Source: Lasiodiplodia sp. COLG20 (lineage: Eukaryota > Ascomycota > Dothideomycetes > Botryosphaeriales > Botryosphaeriaceae). From it: DNA of 64,000 nucleotides. Each line of letters begins with the position of its first letter. Within the stretch, counting starts at the first letter, position 1. Below, piece by piece: positions 12,788 through 22,752 of the stretch. A program made the position numbers and the translations under genes. Under the pieces are notes generated by a model. It saw only the letters and a program-made list of their open reading frames with translations. It did not search any database and was not told where the DNA came from. The stretch is taken from contig VNWV01000013.1 in the NCBI GenBank assembly GCA_009801085.1, positions 124,001 to 188,000 on the forward strand, written 5' to 3'.

Positions 12788-12854
12788 TGAAGCTATCGTC
12801 CGGACGTAACTGTATGATTTTTAATTCGACATTTACGTCCGGACGATAGCTTCA
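12788..12854. repeat. 67-bp hairpin, left terminal repeat
   Basis: Perfect 19-bp arms (TGAAGCTATCGTCCGGACG and its reverse complement at 12836-12854) flank a 29-bp loop. The CGTCCGGACG core is itself palindromic. Confidence 0.85.
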
Positions 12855-12985
12855 CCTGCCCGTGGCATGGCCAAATAATAAATCCACACTGTTCATTGGC
12901 TATAATTCCTTCCTGTATATCCGGATTAATACAACTAATCCACTTGAAGTGCTGTACGGCGCTGCGTACTAAGAGCCCTGTACAC

Positions 12986-13039
12986 CGATCGCTGCCGAAT
13001 TCGGCACCAGTGCGGACGAGACTTTTGGTACGAACCTCC
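12986..13039 (+). repeat. 54-bp dispersed repeat, copy 2
   Basis: Begins CGATCGCTGCCGAATTC and ends ACTTTTGGTACGAACCTCC. It is in direct orientation with copy 3 at 13495-13548 and the outlying copy at 7986-8039. Confidence 0.65.
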
Positions 13040-13494
13040 ATAGTGCTGCTCAGAGTTGCTGAAATCGCCGTACGGAAATTTGGTTGCCGCTACCCTCCCT
13101 GTACGCCGGTTTGGGTCGCCTTCGTGGCCGACTTGGTCGAAGTACCCTTATTCCCATCCGGTATGACCGCCTTGCGTGTTGGTGTACGTCCATGGCCTGT
13201 ACTGCGGATAACTCGAAGGGCTCTGAAGGGGCGTGTACGCGCATCTGCTGTCCAAGCATCCTACGCCCAGGGTACCCAAGCCCACCGTCGGATGGGACTG
13301 AGCTCCGAAGACGGGAATTGGCTGAAGGCGTGGCGCACTGGTGGGGGCCGCGTACATCGCAGCTGGTGAACATATTCCCCAACGGGATCCGGGTGACATT
13401 ACTGGCGCTGGCTGACAAGAACCATCGTAATAGAAGATGAAGCGCGTACCATTATACATGCTGTACGGAGGTTCGTGCCAAACATCCCGTCCGA

Positions 13495-13548
13495 CGATCG
13501 CTGCTGAAGTCCGCGCCAGGGCGGAAGATACTTTTGGTACTAACCTCC
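13495..13548 (+). repeat. 54-bp dispersed repeat, copy 3
   Basis: Begins CGATCGCTGCTGAAGTCC and ends ACTTTTGGTACTAACCTCC. It is followed closely by a second AACCTCCGTA motif. Confidence 0.65.
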
Positions 13549-13645
13549 GTATGCGAACCTCCGTACACTACTTCGAGATGGATTTACGGAGGGAGATTGC
13601 AGCCGTCAAATGAATGGATTAATTTTCGATCATGTCATGGGTAGA

Positions 13646-13712
13646 TGAAGCTATCGTCCGGACGGAGATGTCGAATTAATAATTGTACATATGCGTCCGG
13701 ACAATAGCTTCA
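13646..13712. repeat. 67-bp hairpin, right terminal repeat
   Basis: Left arm TGAAGCTATCGTCCGGACG at 13646-13664; right arm at 13694-13712 with one mismatch. The loop is 29 bp, the same as in the left terminal hairpin. Confidence 0.85.
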
Positions 13713-14156
13713 CGTCCCCATATATGTTGTTAATTCTTGAGGTACAATTGCCCAGCGTTTGGGGTTGCTGTTACCATTCGGCTGCAATAGCCCTTCTGCA
13801 TCAGGCGCAAGAAAAAATACAGATTAGTGCCATTCGCCATGATTCGTTGCTTTGTGAAGGATCTCCGTTGGCAGCTCGGCACGGTCCGTGCCGAAAGCTT
13901 GATGATACCCTACACAAGACGTCAATAAAAATGTCCGCAAATTCTTCTCAGACAAATAAGCGGTGAATGCTGGACTGATATCAATAAGTCATGACAGATA
14001 CAGCCGGCCTCATATAGGTCATTACTCGTACCATTTGATAATTTCCCTCATGCCATCATGGCCAGCTCATGGCCCATTTCGGAGTGGAATCTAGGGCGCA
14101 TTGCGCACAACAAAAAAGAAAAAGTTCATCCAGCCTCATAACATATCTTGTCCCAC

Positions 14157-15591
14157 TCACTTCCGATTCAACCCCAACTCCTGCGTCACCGCCGCGCCGC
14201 CCAAATCAACCTCCTCGGACGTGCGGACGCTATTCGTCCTGTGAGCCGTCATAGCCTCGCAGCCCCTCAACTCGTACTCATCGGACTCGAGGGTCACTAA
14301 CTGTTCATCCACTATCGCCGGCCCGGTGCCAGTCTTGACTTTCTTCGATGACGAGTATTGCTGGTGGTGTTTGTGGCGCGAGGACGAGGTGGTGTGGTTG
14401 GCTTCGCCGGACTCTTGCGGGTAGCTGTGTGATGCGTGCGACATTTTACCTCTGCAGTGCCGGATGAGCGGGCCGAGCGTCGGCAGGCACGCGCTGACGA
14501 TGCCGACGCAGGGTTCGAGACAGGTCCAGATCAGCCCCGAGCACAGGCCCCAGGATTGGTCTTTCATGGTGGCCATTTTGAGGAGGGAGACGATGCGGGC
14601 GATGCTGGCGCCGATGACGCTGTGATGAGGTCAGTTGAGACGTGTGCGGATGACAGGAGGTAGGGGATGGGGAGTTGGAGGAAGTATGTAAAATGCGTAC
14701 ACGCCGCCAAGGAGGAAGATGCCCAGCACGGCAATCTTCTTGGTCGTCGGCATCTGCAGCTTGCAGACGGGGTATATGGGGGTGATGAGTATGAAGATGT
14801 CGATCAGGGTTGCGGCGATGGCGTTGGCGTAGTAAAAGGTGAGTAGGTCGACACATTTCCCTTCGGCGGTCGGGTCGACGTATTGGTCCCACATGTAGGT
14901 GACTGGGTGACAGCCGGTGTTCATTACGGTGATGATTGTAATACAATACCCTATCTGGTGTAGAAGATCGAGGTGAGCATCGAAAAATCGGAATTATCTT
15001 AAGTATACACTTACGATGAGAAACATGAGGGCGTAAAAGATGATTGAGAAATCAAAGATCCGCCGGTAATAGCACACAATCGATGTCTTGGTGCACGTCA
15101 CTGTCACGGCGTAAATCTGGGCGGCTGCATAGACGACCTGTGCTGCTATCAGCTTGTGCGGTAGCCGTGAGCAGATTAAAGATCTACCTGTTGTATTTTC
15201 TTGAACTGGTCGGTACTGAGAACCCAGATATGTTTCCCACATCCGAATGACAATGCTCGTTACATTTAGCTTTGTTCATGTCTTTCCACCAGTTTGCATT
15301 CAACATACCAGAAAAGACACAGCCAGCTGTCCCGAAGCTGAAGAACTGAATCGCGGGTCAGCTTGCACGAATCAAGTTCATAACATTAGCGCTTACCAAT
15401 GCAAAGGCTATCCACATATCGTCAGCCGCCATCCGTTGCGCCTCGACCACATGTCTTGTAGTGAAGCGGAGACAAACAGCAGTAATGGCCAAGACCAATA
15501 CCACAGCAATAGGAGCAATAACAGTTCCTGTTTGGTCCTCGGATAGATCGAGCCCGGCAGGTGGAGGACCGAAGATATCTGAGATCTCCAT
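14157..15591 (-). CDS. fungal rhodopsin-domain integral membrane protein (SAT4/PTH11-like)
   Basis: Predicted complement(join(14157..14619,14701..14954,15015..15137,15188..15255,15309..15345,15397..15591)), 379 aa. Six exons, one only 37 nt, all in phase. A short outside N-terminus is followed by TM1 (VIAPIAVVLVLAITAVCLRF) and an RHVVEAQRMAADDMWIAFAL loop typical of the family. Then come GKHIWVLSTDQFKKIQQ, AAQIYAVTVTCTKTSIVCYY, DIFILITPIYPVCKLQM and KIAVLGIFLLGGVVIGASIARI. Seven membrane segments and a long polar C-tail are visible. The family resembles opsins in topology but is not a retinal protein; PTH11-like members sense surface or chemical cues at the plasma membrane. Ligand and signalling partner are unknown here. 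Confidence 0.87.
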
Positions 15592-16149
15592 TGTGGGGGA
15601 AGGTCTGCTGCAGCCAAGAAAATCGGAGGCTAGCTGTCGTAAACGTGCATATTCTCACTAATTTTTGGTCTTGGCCGTGTATGTACGGCGCTCGATATGG
15701 AAGGAGAGGAGGAGTTGGAGCAGATCGGAAAACTTGGGCATGCGGTGTGCCTGACTCCCAGCCGTTACGCACGCAGTATGTATGGAATGCACACGGCAAT
15801 TGCGAGTCAAGCATTTGTGCCCCACAACCTCGGCCCCTTATCCATCTTGTTTTTCATCAGTGGCGTCTGGCCGGCCAAGCCCCACTGTGTCGTATGACAG
15901 TCATGGCCTTATTCCCCGATCGGGCCGTGCACCCTGCCCTAGCTATTTCCTTTTGTTGCTGCCATGAGTATCTATACTGACTCGGTCTGCTACCAATGGT
16001 CATGCCATGCCGCCTCACTTCCAGACATCTTGATCCGTATCCTACAGAGACTGACACCATGTCTGCCGTCGACCTGATACCCTTCGATGTGGTGAACCCC
16101 CGTGGAGCCACCTCCGGCACTACCGCTAGCTAAACACCGGAACAAAGCG
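15592..16149. other. intergenic, no gene seen
   Basis: Region between the rhodopsin-domain gene start and the hydrolase stop. Overlapping short frames have no motif. Confidence 0.4.
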
Positions 16150-17399
16150 CTACTGGCCATCCGACACGCCCACAACGCCCTTCATCCAATCCCGAATCTG
16201 CACCCACATGCGCACCTCCTCCGGCTGGAACCCCATATCCGGATCCATGACCCCGGAAATGTGACCCTCGTCCTCAAACACCGCCACCGTCGCATCCCGC
16301 TCATCCCTCCACTCCTTCCTGAACGTCTCCGCAAACTTCAGCGCCCCATCAACCAACACATCGTCCGCGCCCACCACCAACAAAAACCTTTCCAGCACCT
16401 TATCCACCCCCGCCCACCACCCCTTCGGCGCCACCGCCGGCCGATTATACGCATCCAACGCCGCCCCATCCCTCCACCCATCCGCCCACCTCTTCAAAAA
16501 CCTCGCATGCAACAAATCCTTAAACTCATTCCGCCGCAACGACGGATACTCCTCCGCCGTCCCGAACGGATCCGCCCACGGCGAGATCAGCAGCGCGCCC
16601 TTGATCGCGCTGACATTCCGCACGTCGATCCGCGGAACGGAAGCGTCGGGGTGCGGGTGCAGCAGGTGGCTCAGCAGGCTGATCGCGATGTTGCCGCCGG
16701 CGCTGTCGCCGCCGAGGAGGATGTGCGGGATGCGCAGCTCCTCGACGACGTGCTTGTACAGCGCCGCGGCTTGCGCTAGTTGCCGCGGGTAGTGGCCCCA
16801 CGGGCCGAAGTCGTATTGGAGGAAGAGGACGGCGAAGTTGGCGGAGGACGAGGACGGGTTGAGCTCGTCGACCAGCCGGGCGGCGAAGTTGATGTGTGCG
16901 GGGAGCGCGGGGAGGTTGAAGCCGCCGCCTGGGTGGTTTATTTTTAGCAAGGGGTGTTTGATGCGGCGGAGGAAGAAGAGACTTACCGTGGAAGAAGAGC
17001 AGCACCGTCTTCGCGTCCTTGGAGCCGATCCAGAAGGCTTCGGTGCCGTCAGGAAGCACTTCCCGGGCCGTGGCGACCTTGTGCTTCTTCGCCCATTGGT
17101 AGTAGACCGAGTCCGTGTCCTCGGTGATGGCCCTGGGCCCACGTGGTTAGCGATGTTTAGTGATATGGTGCGGGTGCTTGGTCATACTGGTCGATCCTGG
17201 TATTGCTGTTTGAGAACAGGTGCCGGACCAGGGAGTACGCAACGTGCCGCTTGTACACCTTCGACCGGTTCGCGGGCGCGGCGAAGGGCGCTGTCAGAGC
17301 CGAACCGCACGTCTTGGTGATGACGACGGCGTAGAACAGCACCAGCTTGACTTTCTCGATCAAGGACAGCCGCACTTGGTCGGCCGGGCGGGGAGGCAT
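16150..17399 (-). CDS. alpha/beta hydrolase, hormone-sensitive-lipase type
   Basis: Predicted complement(join(16150..16928,16987..17132,17188..17399)), 378 aa; both introns keep phase. I chose the ATG of MPPRPADQVRLSLIEK because it precedes the membrane-like segment VKLVLFYAVVITK; an upstream in-frame ATG at 17639 would add unlikely sequence. The oxyanion motif HGGGF spans the second splice at about residues 118-122. The nucleophile elbow GGDSAGG puts Ser near residue 194. The acid is probably Asp in VVGADDVLVDG and the base His in EDEGHISG. It should hydrolyse esters of hydrophobic substrates, perhaps acetylated sterols or xenobiotics, and is possibly ER-anchored through its N-terminus. Substrate not determinable. 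Confidence 0.9.
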
Positions 17400-19664
17400 T
17401 TTTTCGGGGGTGGCGACGATTAGACTGTCCTGTGGCTGAAACCTTGGGTTCCGCACGTTCTCTTTCCACGCTGGGATTTCACGGTTCGCAGCGTTGTGAT
17501 GAGCGAACCAGATGGATTTATTTTGGGGAGAAAAGACCAGATGGTGGGTCGTTGGCACGGCAATGTAACTCGACGGAGCATCGGATGACGACCCCCTACC
17601 GAGCTGCGGAGCTCCAGCACATGCATGGCTCCACTTCATTGACGAGGAGAGCAGGATCTTCCTTGTGCTGAGGCCACCCGCCTACTTTGATTAGTATGCA
17701 GCGGCTCCGCCCGAGACGCTGTGTGGACCATAGGTAACCAATGCTATAGCTGCTTTTCCTTTTTCCCTGTATAGCGAATGTCAACCCAAACACAGCTTCA
17801 AAGCCTACATATGTCTACAACAGGTAGAGAAACCTATTGCTATTAAAACTTATGGTTCGAGATGTGTAAGTCTCGCTTGTTCGGCGGCACTCTCGGCGCA
17901 TGTTGTTGCAGAATTGTCTCCGTCATGTTGTCGGTAAAAGATGAATGGAACTGGCTCCGGTGCGGCAAGTTACACAAGCATGACAACAAGTAGATCCAAC
18001 AGCACCAACGTCTCAAAGTATGGTGAGGCAGTAAATCGTATTGATTATTCAGCTTCACGGCATCGAGGTCTTTGATCACTGCGCTCCTGCTGGAAAGGAC
18101 GTCGGCGGACCAACGGAGTGCACAGGAGTAGGTCAGACCACCGGGCCGAGGGCCGTGCCGTTCCGTGTCAACTCAAGTGCCGATGCCGACTACCGTGAGC
18201 GGCCCGTAAGCGCAACCAGGCGGCAGAAACCTCCGCTGTGTCAATGAACCACCACAAACTTCATGTCGGCATAAATCCTGGTGGAATGTCAAAGCATGAA
18301 TAATTCAATTATGGTGCAGCATTTTTGTCAGCGAGTTTGCAAATTCTTGGTGTTCATACACAATCCAATAGAAAATGGTCATCCACTTAAGCGGTTCTAC
18401 AAATCAGATGCTCCTACGCTTTGTATCGCGTTTCTTATTTTATCCTGTGGCGCATACTCAAGCATCACCTCCCTAAGCAAGTGCACTGTGTGTTCTTGTT
18501 TTTCTTCCTGCTGAGGTGAGCATTCGTATCTTCGCCTCGCAACTGCTACCTTTTTGGTATGCATATTTTCAGACAGCAGATGGCACTTTACCCCGCATAT
18601 GCTTGGCCAAGCTTTTGCTCTGGTTCCCCAAGCCTTGCTGATGCTGATGGCGCCCTCGACCGAACCAGTCCTCTACTTCGCCTGAGTAATCACTGCGTGT
18701 GATTATTCCCGTGTTTATTCCCGTGTCACTTGGTCCGCCAATGTTTTGAAATCTTTCCCACACCCATTTTCGCCTGGAATATATTATTCGTGCCATGCCG
18801 TCGTATCCTCAAAGATCGGCATACAGATGCGTATGTGGCTTCGCCATCCAGAGGATTCTGTCACATCGTATTGTTCCTGGGATTTTGGGGCTTTCTCCAG
18901 CAGAACAGGGTACTGTTGCCTTAGCTGTGTAAAAATTATCTCAAAAGAAATGCGGATTTAGTGACGGGTAATTTTTGGGAGAAACGGAGCAGACGAGGTT
19001 GAAGGGAGGACAGTTTTACTATTGTCCGTGGGACGAACATGAAAGTGGGATGTTGGTACCTTTTTGCTATGGGTAAATCGGATGCTTCGGCACAGCTGCA
19101 AGGCAGCAGCCTGCAGATGTCATATTAATAGGCGGGGCAAGGCGACTGGTGGTAAAACCCCCGCCCTGTGGTCCCAGCAGAGTGGGTGGTGCAGGGGTAC
19201 GAACACGACATCCGTTGAAGCCGAGCAGGCGTTGCCCTAACGCTTACTGAAAGTGTCATTGGTCTCTCAGCTGCAAATTGCCAAGCGGAGTGTGCCAAGA
19301 TCGATTGTGCCAATTGCTTGAATTTTGGGGGCCAAGTGCCCACTGTTGAATGTAAGTTCTGCCGGGATCTACATTAGGCCCGCCGAAGGATTCAGAATTC
19401 AGCCTTTTGTTTGGCCAAAAACAGCAGTACCTCGCAAATCCAAGTAAGCATACCGTCTGTTTCGGCAATCGCTCCCTATTGCACCCCTGCTCTTCTTCGC
19501 CGCTACCGTTGTGCCTGTTCTCGCTTCTAAATGATCGTTAGCTTGGCTACTGATTCTTTTCAATGTGACTTCCGGCCGGGTTCCGCAATAAATATATCAG
19601 CTGTCCCTGGCGTCGCGTGACGGTTGTTTTTCGGTTTTCTTTTCCTCCGCAAACCGCATCCATA
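17400..19664. other. 2.2-kb gene-poor intergenic region
   Basis: No open frame here has a family motif or consistent splicing. The last ~300 bases (19360-19660) match, in patches, the upstream region of the duplicated gene at 21.3 kb (GCCAAA...CAG(C/T)AGTACCT), so they belong to the duplicated unit. Confidence 0.45.
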
Positions 19665-20632
19665 ATGTCAAATCTCGGACCGTTAACCACAACATTCACG
19701 CCCGCCTCACCTGACTGCGTTTCGTCCTTGCACATCCGGAGAAAAGATACTGCAGGATGGGACCTCGTACTCGGATTACCCGGCTCCCACTCATCCTCAT
19801 GCCTGCCAACGTCTTTCACCTACTCGAGCGCCTACTACTCCCCCGGCATCTGCCCCTCCGGCCACACCTACGCCTGCACCGAAACCGATGTAGTCGGCGA
19901 TGAACCAACAACAATAGCCACCTGCTGCCCCAGGTAATAAACCCACTCCCCATGCAACTGCAGCAAAAAAACAAAAACACTCACATCACCAGTGGCTGGG
20001 TTTGCCGCAACGACAAAAACGCCGCTTTCGCCTGCGTCCTGCGCTTCCCGACACAGACGACGCTGTATGACGTCGGCAGCTACCAAGTCAGCACGCCCTC
20101 GGGCGGCTCCACGACCGTGCTGAGAGAAGGCACCCCACAGGACCTCACGCTCTCTGCTGGCTTTCAAGCGTACGCATGGGGCCCGGTCGTGCGCCGCCAA
20201 TCCACAGATGAGACCTGGCCCGTCCGCACCGCTACGGCAGGAGCATCGTCCACGGCAGGGGCCTCCTCGTCTACAGCTTCCTCGTCGCTTCTTCTGAGCA
20301 GTAATGCGGCTGCAGCTGCCGCCACGAGCTCGACGTCAACATCGGACGGCTCCTCTGGGCTCAGCACCGGTGCGAAAGCGGGGATCGGCGTGGGTGTTGC
20401 GGTCGGAGGGTTGCTGTTGATTTCTGCGTGTGTCGCGGCGTTTATGCTGCGGAGGAGGCGGAGGCAGAGGCAGAGTGCGAAAGGCACTGCGGTGCAGGAA
20501 ATGCCGGTTAACCAGGAACCCTCATGGGCGGGGCCGCCGCGGGAGTTGCAGGCGGAGTCGAGGCAGGAGTTGCCAGTGGAGGAGGTGCAGAAGGAGAAGC
20601 CTGCGGAGTTGCCGGGAGCAGCATACCGATGA
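19665..20632 (+). CDS. single-pass membrane protein, tandem-duplicate copy A
   Basis: Predicted join(19665..19933,19993..20632), 302 aa, one 59-nt intron (GTAATA...CACCAG) in phase. The N-terminal domain begins MSNLGPLTTTFTPASPDC and has spaced cysteines (CLPTSF, YYSPGICPSGHTYAC, ATCCPRSGWVCRND). Then comes a Ser/Thr/Ala linker (about residues 165-215), a TM helix (AGIGVGVAVGGLLLISACVA), a basic stop-transfer run (RRRRRQRQ) and a cytosolic tail with repeated acidic EL-type motifs (RELQAESRQELPVEE). This layout is shared with fungal cell-wall-sensor-like proteins, though no named domain is recognised. No classical signal peptide is visible. It is paralogous to the next plus-strand gene. Confidence 0.8.
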
Positions 20633-20917
20633 GTTGAGGGATGTTGGGAAGTTAATAAATTATTTCGTATCGTGTTATGTGTTCCATTGGTTCTTAAAAG
20701 AAAAACTTGCCACTTCAGTTTCAGCGGGATGGGTTCAGCAGCGGGGCGAACACGAGGTAATAAATACCTTCAAGCCGGGCCCGTTTGCGCTAGCGCTTAC
20801 TAGGCGCCCCCATCGATCTTGCTAATGATAAGTTGCCAAGGATTTCATTGATTCAATGTCTCGTCCGAGTGTCCACTGTTGAACCAAGTGCTGTAGCCAA
20901 TAACATATCTGGGTGGC

Positions 20918-20984
20918 TGAAGCTATCATCCGGATGCAATTGTGGAACTAATAACTATACATTCACGTCCACACGATAGCTTGA
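20918..20984. repeat. 67-bp hairpin, diverged third copy
   Basis: Arms TGAAGCTATCATCCGGATG (20918-20936) and CGTCCACACGATAGCTTGA (20966-20984) around a 29-bp loop. Flanked on the left by AATAACATATCTGGGTGGC, matching the left end of the 12.76-kb element. It lies between the two duplicated genes. Confidence 0.7.
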
Positions 20985-21285
20985 ACTACTCACGGCATGA
21001 GCGGAAAACAAGTTCACGATAGCCGTCGACTGCAACACCCCTGTACGCTGGGATGGTTCGCCCCACAGAAGGAAGGACGAGATCGACCAATCAGATCTTC
21101 CGTATCGGCCGCCAGCCCTGTCCAGCTTCTACTCTTTCCCAATTCGTCTAATGCCAAACAGTAGTACCTGGATCGGCATGATGTGACCATCGGACATGCT
21201 CGGTATGAAATTAATTTCCCTTACTGCTACTACCGCACCTCGTCCGTCAATTTGTTCTCCAGTCCAACTCCATGCCTTCAGCACA

Positions 21286-22304
21286 ATGTCAAACTTGGGC
21301 AGCTTGATCACAACTTTCACTCCGGGCTATCCTGCCTGCACCACATCCCTGTGGTACAGAGGCTATCCAAGTAGGGGCGGCGACCTCGTTCTGGGCTTGC
21401 CCGGTACCTCCTCAACATGGTGTCTGCCACCCGACTTCCGCTACGGCGCAACCAACTACTATTCCCCCGGCATCTGTCCAGCCGGCTACGCCTACGGATG
21501 CACGTCGACCGCCACACAATCCGGCGCAGAAACAACGATAGCAACCTGCTGCCCGAGGTAAACCAAAACCTTCCGTAGACGCGCGTTTTGGCACACCACG
21601 ACTGACACACTGCGCACAACAACAGTGGCTGGGCCTGCCGCAACGACCCCTCCGCCGCCTACGCCTGCGTCTCCGTCCTCACAGCCGCCACGAACCTCAC
21701 CATCGGCAGCTACGAGATGTCCACGCCGACTGGAGCCAGCGCCGCCGCCGCCACCACCACCCAGCTCATCACCGGCGGCACCACCGTCGCCCACGCCACA
21801 AAAGGGCTGTCGGCCTTTGCGTGGGGCCCCATCGTGCGCCGCGCATCTGGCGATCCTACCTGGCCCACCAGCACTAGCACCACCGCATCATCATCGTCAT
21901 CCGCCGCCTCCTCCTCGTTGCTGCCGACGACGAGCGATTCGACCACCGCCGCCGCCGCCGCAGACACCACTACATCGTCGTCGTCTACGCTGAGCACCGG
22001 TGCTAAAGCTGGCATTGGGATTGGCGCGGCTGTTGCGGGTTTGCTTGTCGTCGCTGCCTGTATCGCGGCGTGCGTGCTGAGGAAGAGGAAGCGGAGGCGG
22101 AGGCATGCGCTGCCTCCGATGGACGACGGCTCTGTGGGAGGCGCCGACGTGGCTGCTCCTCCGATTGCAGAGTTGCCGGCGGATGAACCGCTGGAGCGGC
22201 GGCCGCAGGAGTTGCATGGGGATGCGCTGCTGGAGGCGCCGGTGGATAAGGAGGGGGAGAGGGGGGTGAGTGGTGCGAAGCCTGCGGAGTTGGCGGGGGC
22301 ATAG
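21286..22304 (+). CDS. single-pass membrane protein, tandem-duplicate copy B
   Basis: Predicted join(21286..21557,21626..22304), 316 aa, one 68-nt intron at exactly the same codon as copy A (CCPR|SGW). Starts MSNLGSLITTFTPGYPAC. Cysteine spacing (WCLPPDF, YYSPGICPAGYAYGC, TTIATCCPRSGWACRND) matches copy A. A longer Ser/Thr/Ala linker precedes the TM helix (AGIGIGAAVAGLLVVAACIA), the basic run RKRKRRRRH and a cytosolic tail with ELPADEPLERRPQELHGD. The in-frame ATG 90 bases upstream is rejected because copy A starts at this methionine. The pair probably arose by tandem duplication of about 1.5 kb that included 3' flanking repeats. Function unknown; topology suggests a wall or surface sensor. 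Confidence 0.8.
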
Positions 22305-22414
22305 TGGAATATTGAGAAGTACGCACACACAGTTGTGAAATATATGAGACTTATATGCCACTGCCCAACAAGCGTGATAGTACAAGGGGGTATTACAGCT
22401 GACGATTAATGTGA

Positions 22415-22450
22415 AGATGGCTTCAACTACCCACACATGTTAGTTTCAAT
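22415..22450. repeat. degenerate hairpin-element remnant
   Basis: GATGGCTTCAACTACCCACA resembles the right half of the copy at 20966-20995 (GATAGCTTGAACTACTCACG). About 70 bases downstream, GCCATCGGCTACAGCACCCC resembles GCCGTCGACTGCAACACCCC at about 21022. Both similarities are direct, placing the same flank after each duplicated gene. Confidence 0.4.
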
Positions 22451-22752
22451 TATGGAAGAAAAAAAGCATCGAGGCATACTTACGCCATGTACAAAGGCTC
22501 TGCTATTCTCCGCGCTAGCCATCGGCTACAGCACCCCTCTGCAGTAACTTGATCCGAGATACGCGAGCATTACCCGGCGAGACCCACTTAAAGTTCCATT
22601 GAAGGATTTGCAGAAAGTGGGGTAGACGAACGATACTGCTGCCTAACAAGCGTTGGCTTAAAGTCGGTATTGCTCACTGGAAATGAGAGGTTTTCTGAAC
22701 ACCTTGAACTTCGCTATTCAGGCATCGAGATACCCTAGCGATACCTACAGAC

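Larger units (their letters stand above)
12759..13742. mobile_element. 984-bp non-autonomous inverted-repeat (foldback/MITE-like) element
   Basis: The ends are long imperfect inverted repeats. The left end begins CCTTAGAATTAATAACATAT; the reverse complement of the right end begins CCTCAAGAATTAACAACATA. Similarity continues inward for over 100 bp, through the hairpin and a following TTCA(C/T)CT(G/A)CCC(G/A)TG block. Each terminal repeat contains its own 67-bp hairpin. The interior carries two direct copies of a 54-bp repeat and no transposase. A minus-strand frame of about 100 codons inside (about 13148-13459) is proline/tyrosine-rich and may be captured sequence, but no family is recognised. 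A clear target-site duplication was not found. Confidence 0.7.

Noticed and set aside
12759..13742. element as a transposon with its own transposase
   Set aside because: No DDE, helicase or tyrosine-recombinase motif in any frame; only ~980 bp.
16102..16779. 225-codon plus frame
   Set aside because: Antisense shadow of the HSL-type hydrolase, which has complete catalytic motifs on the minus strand.
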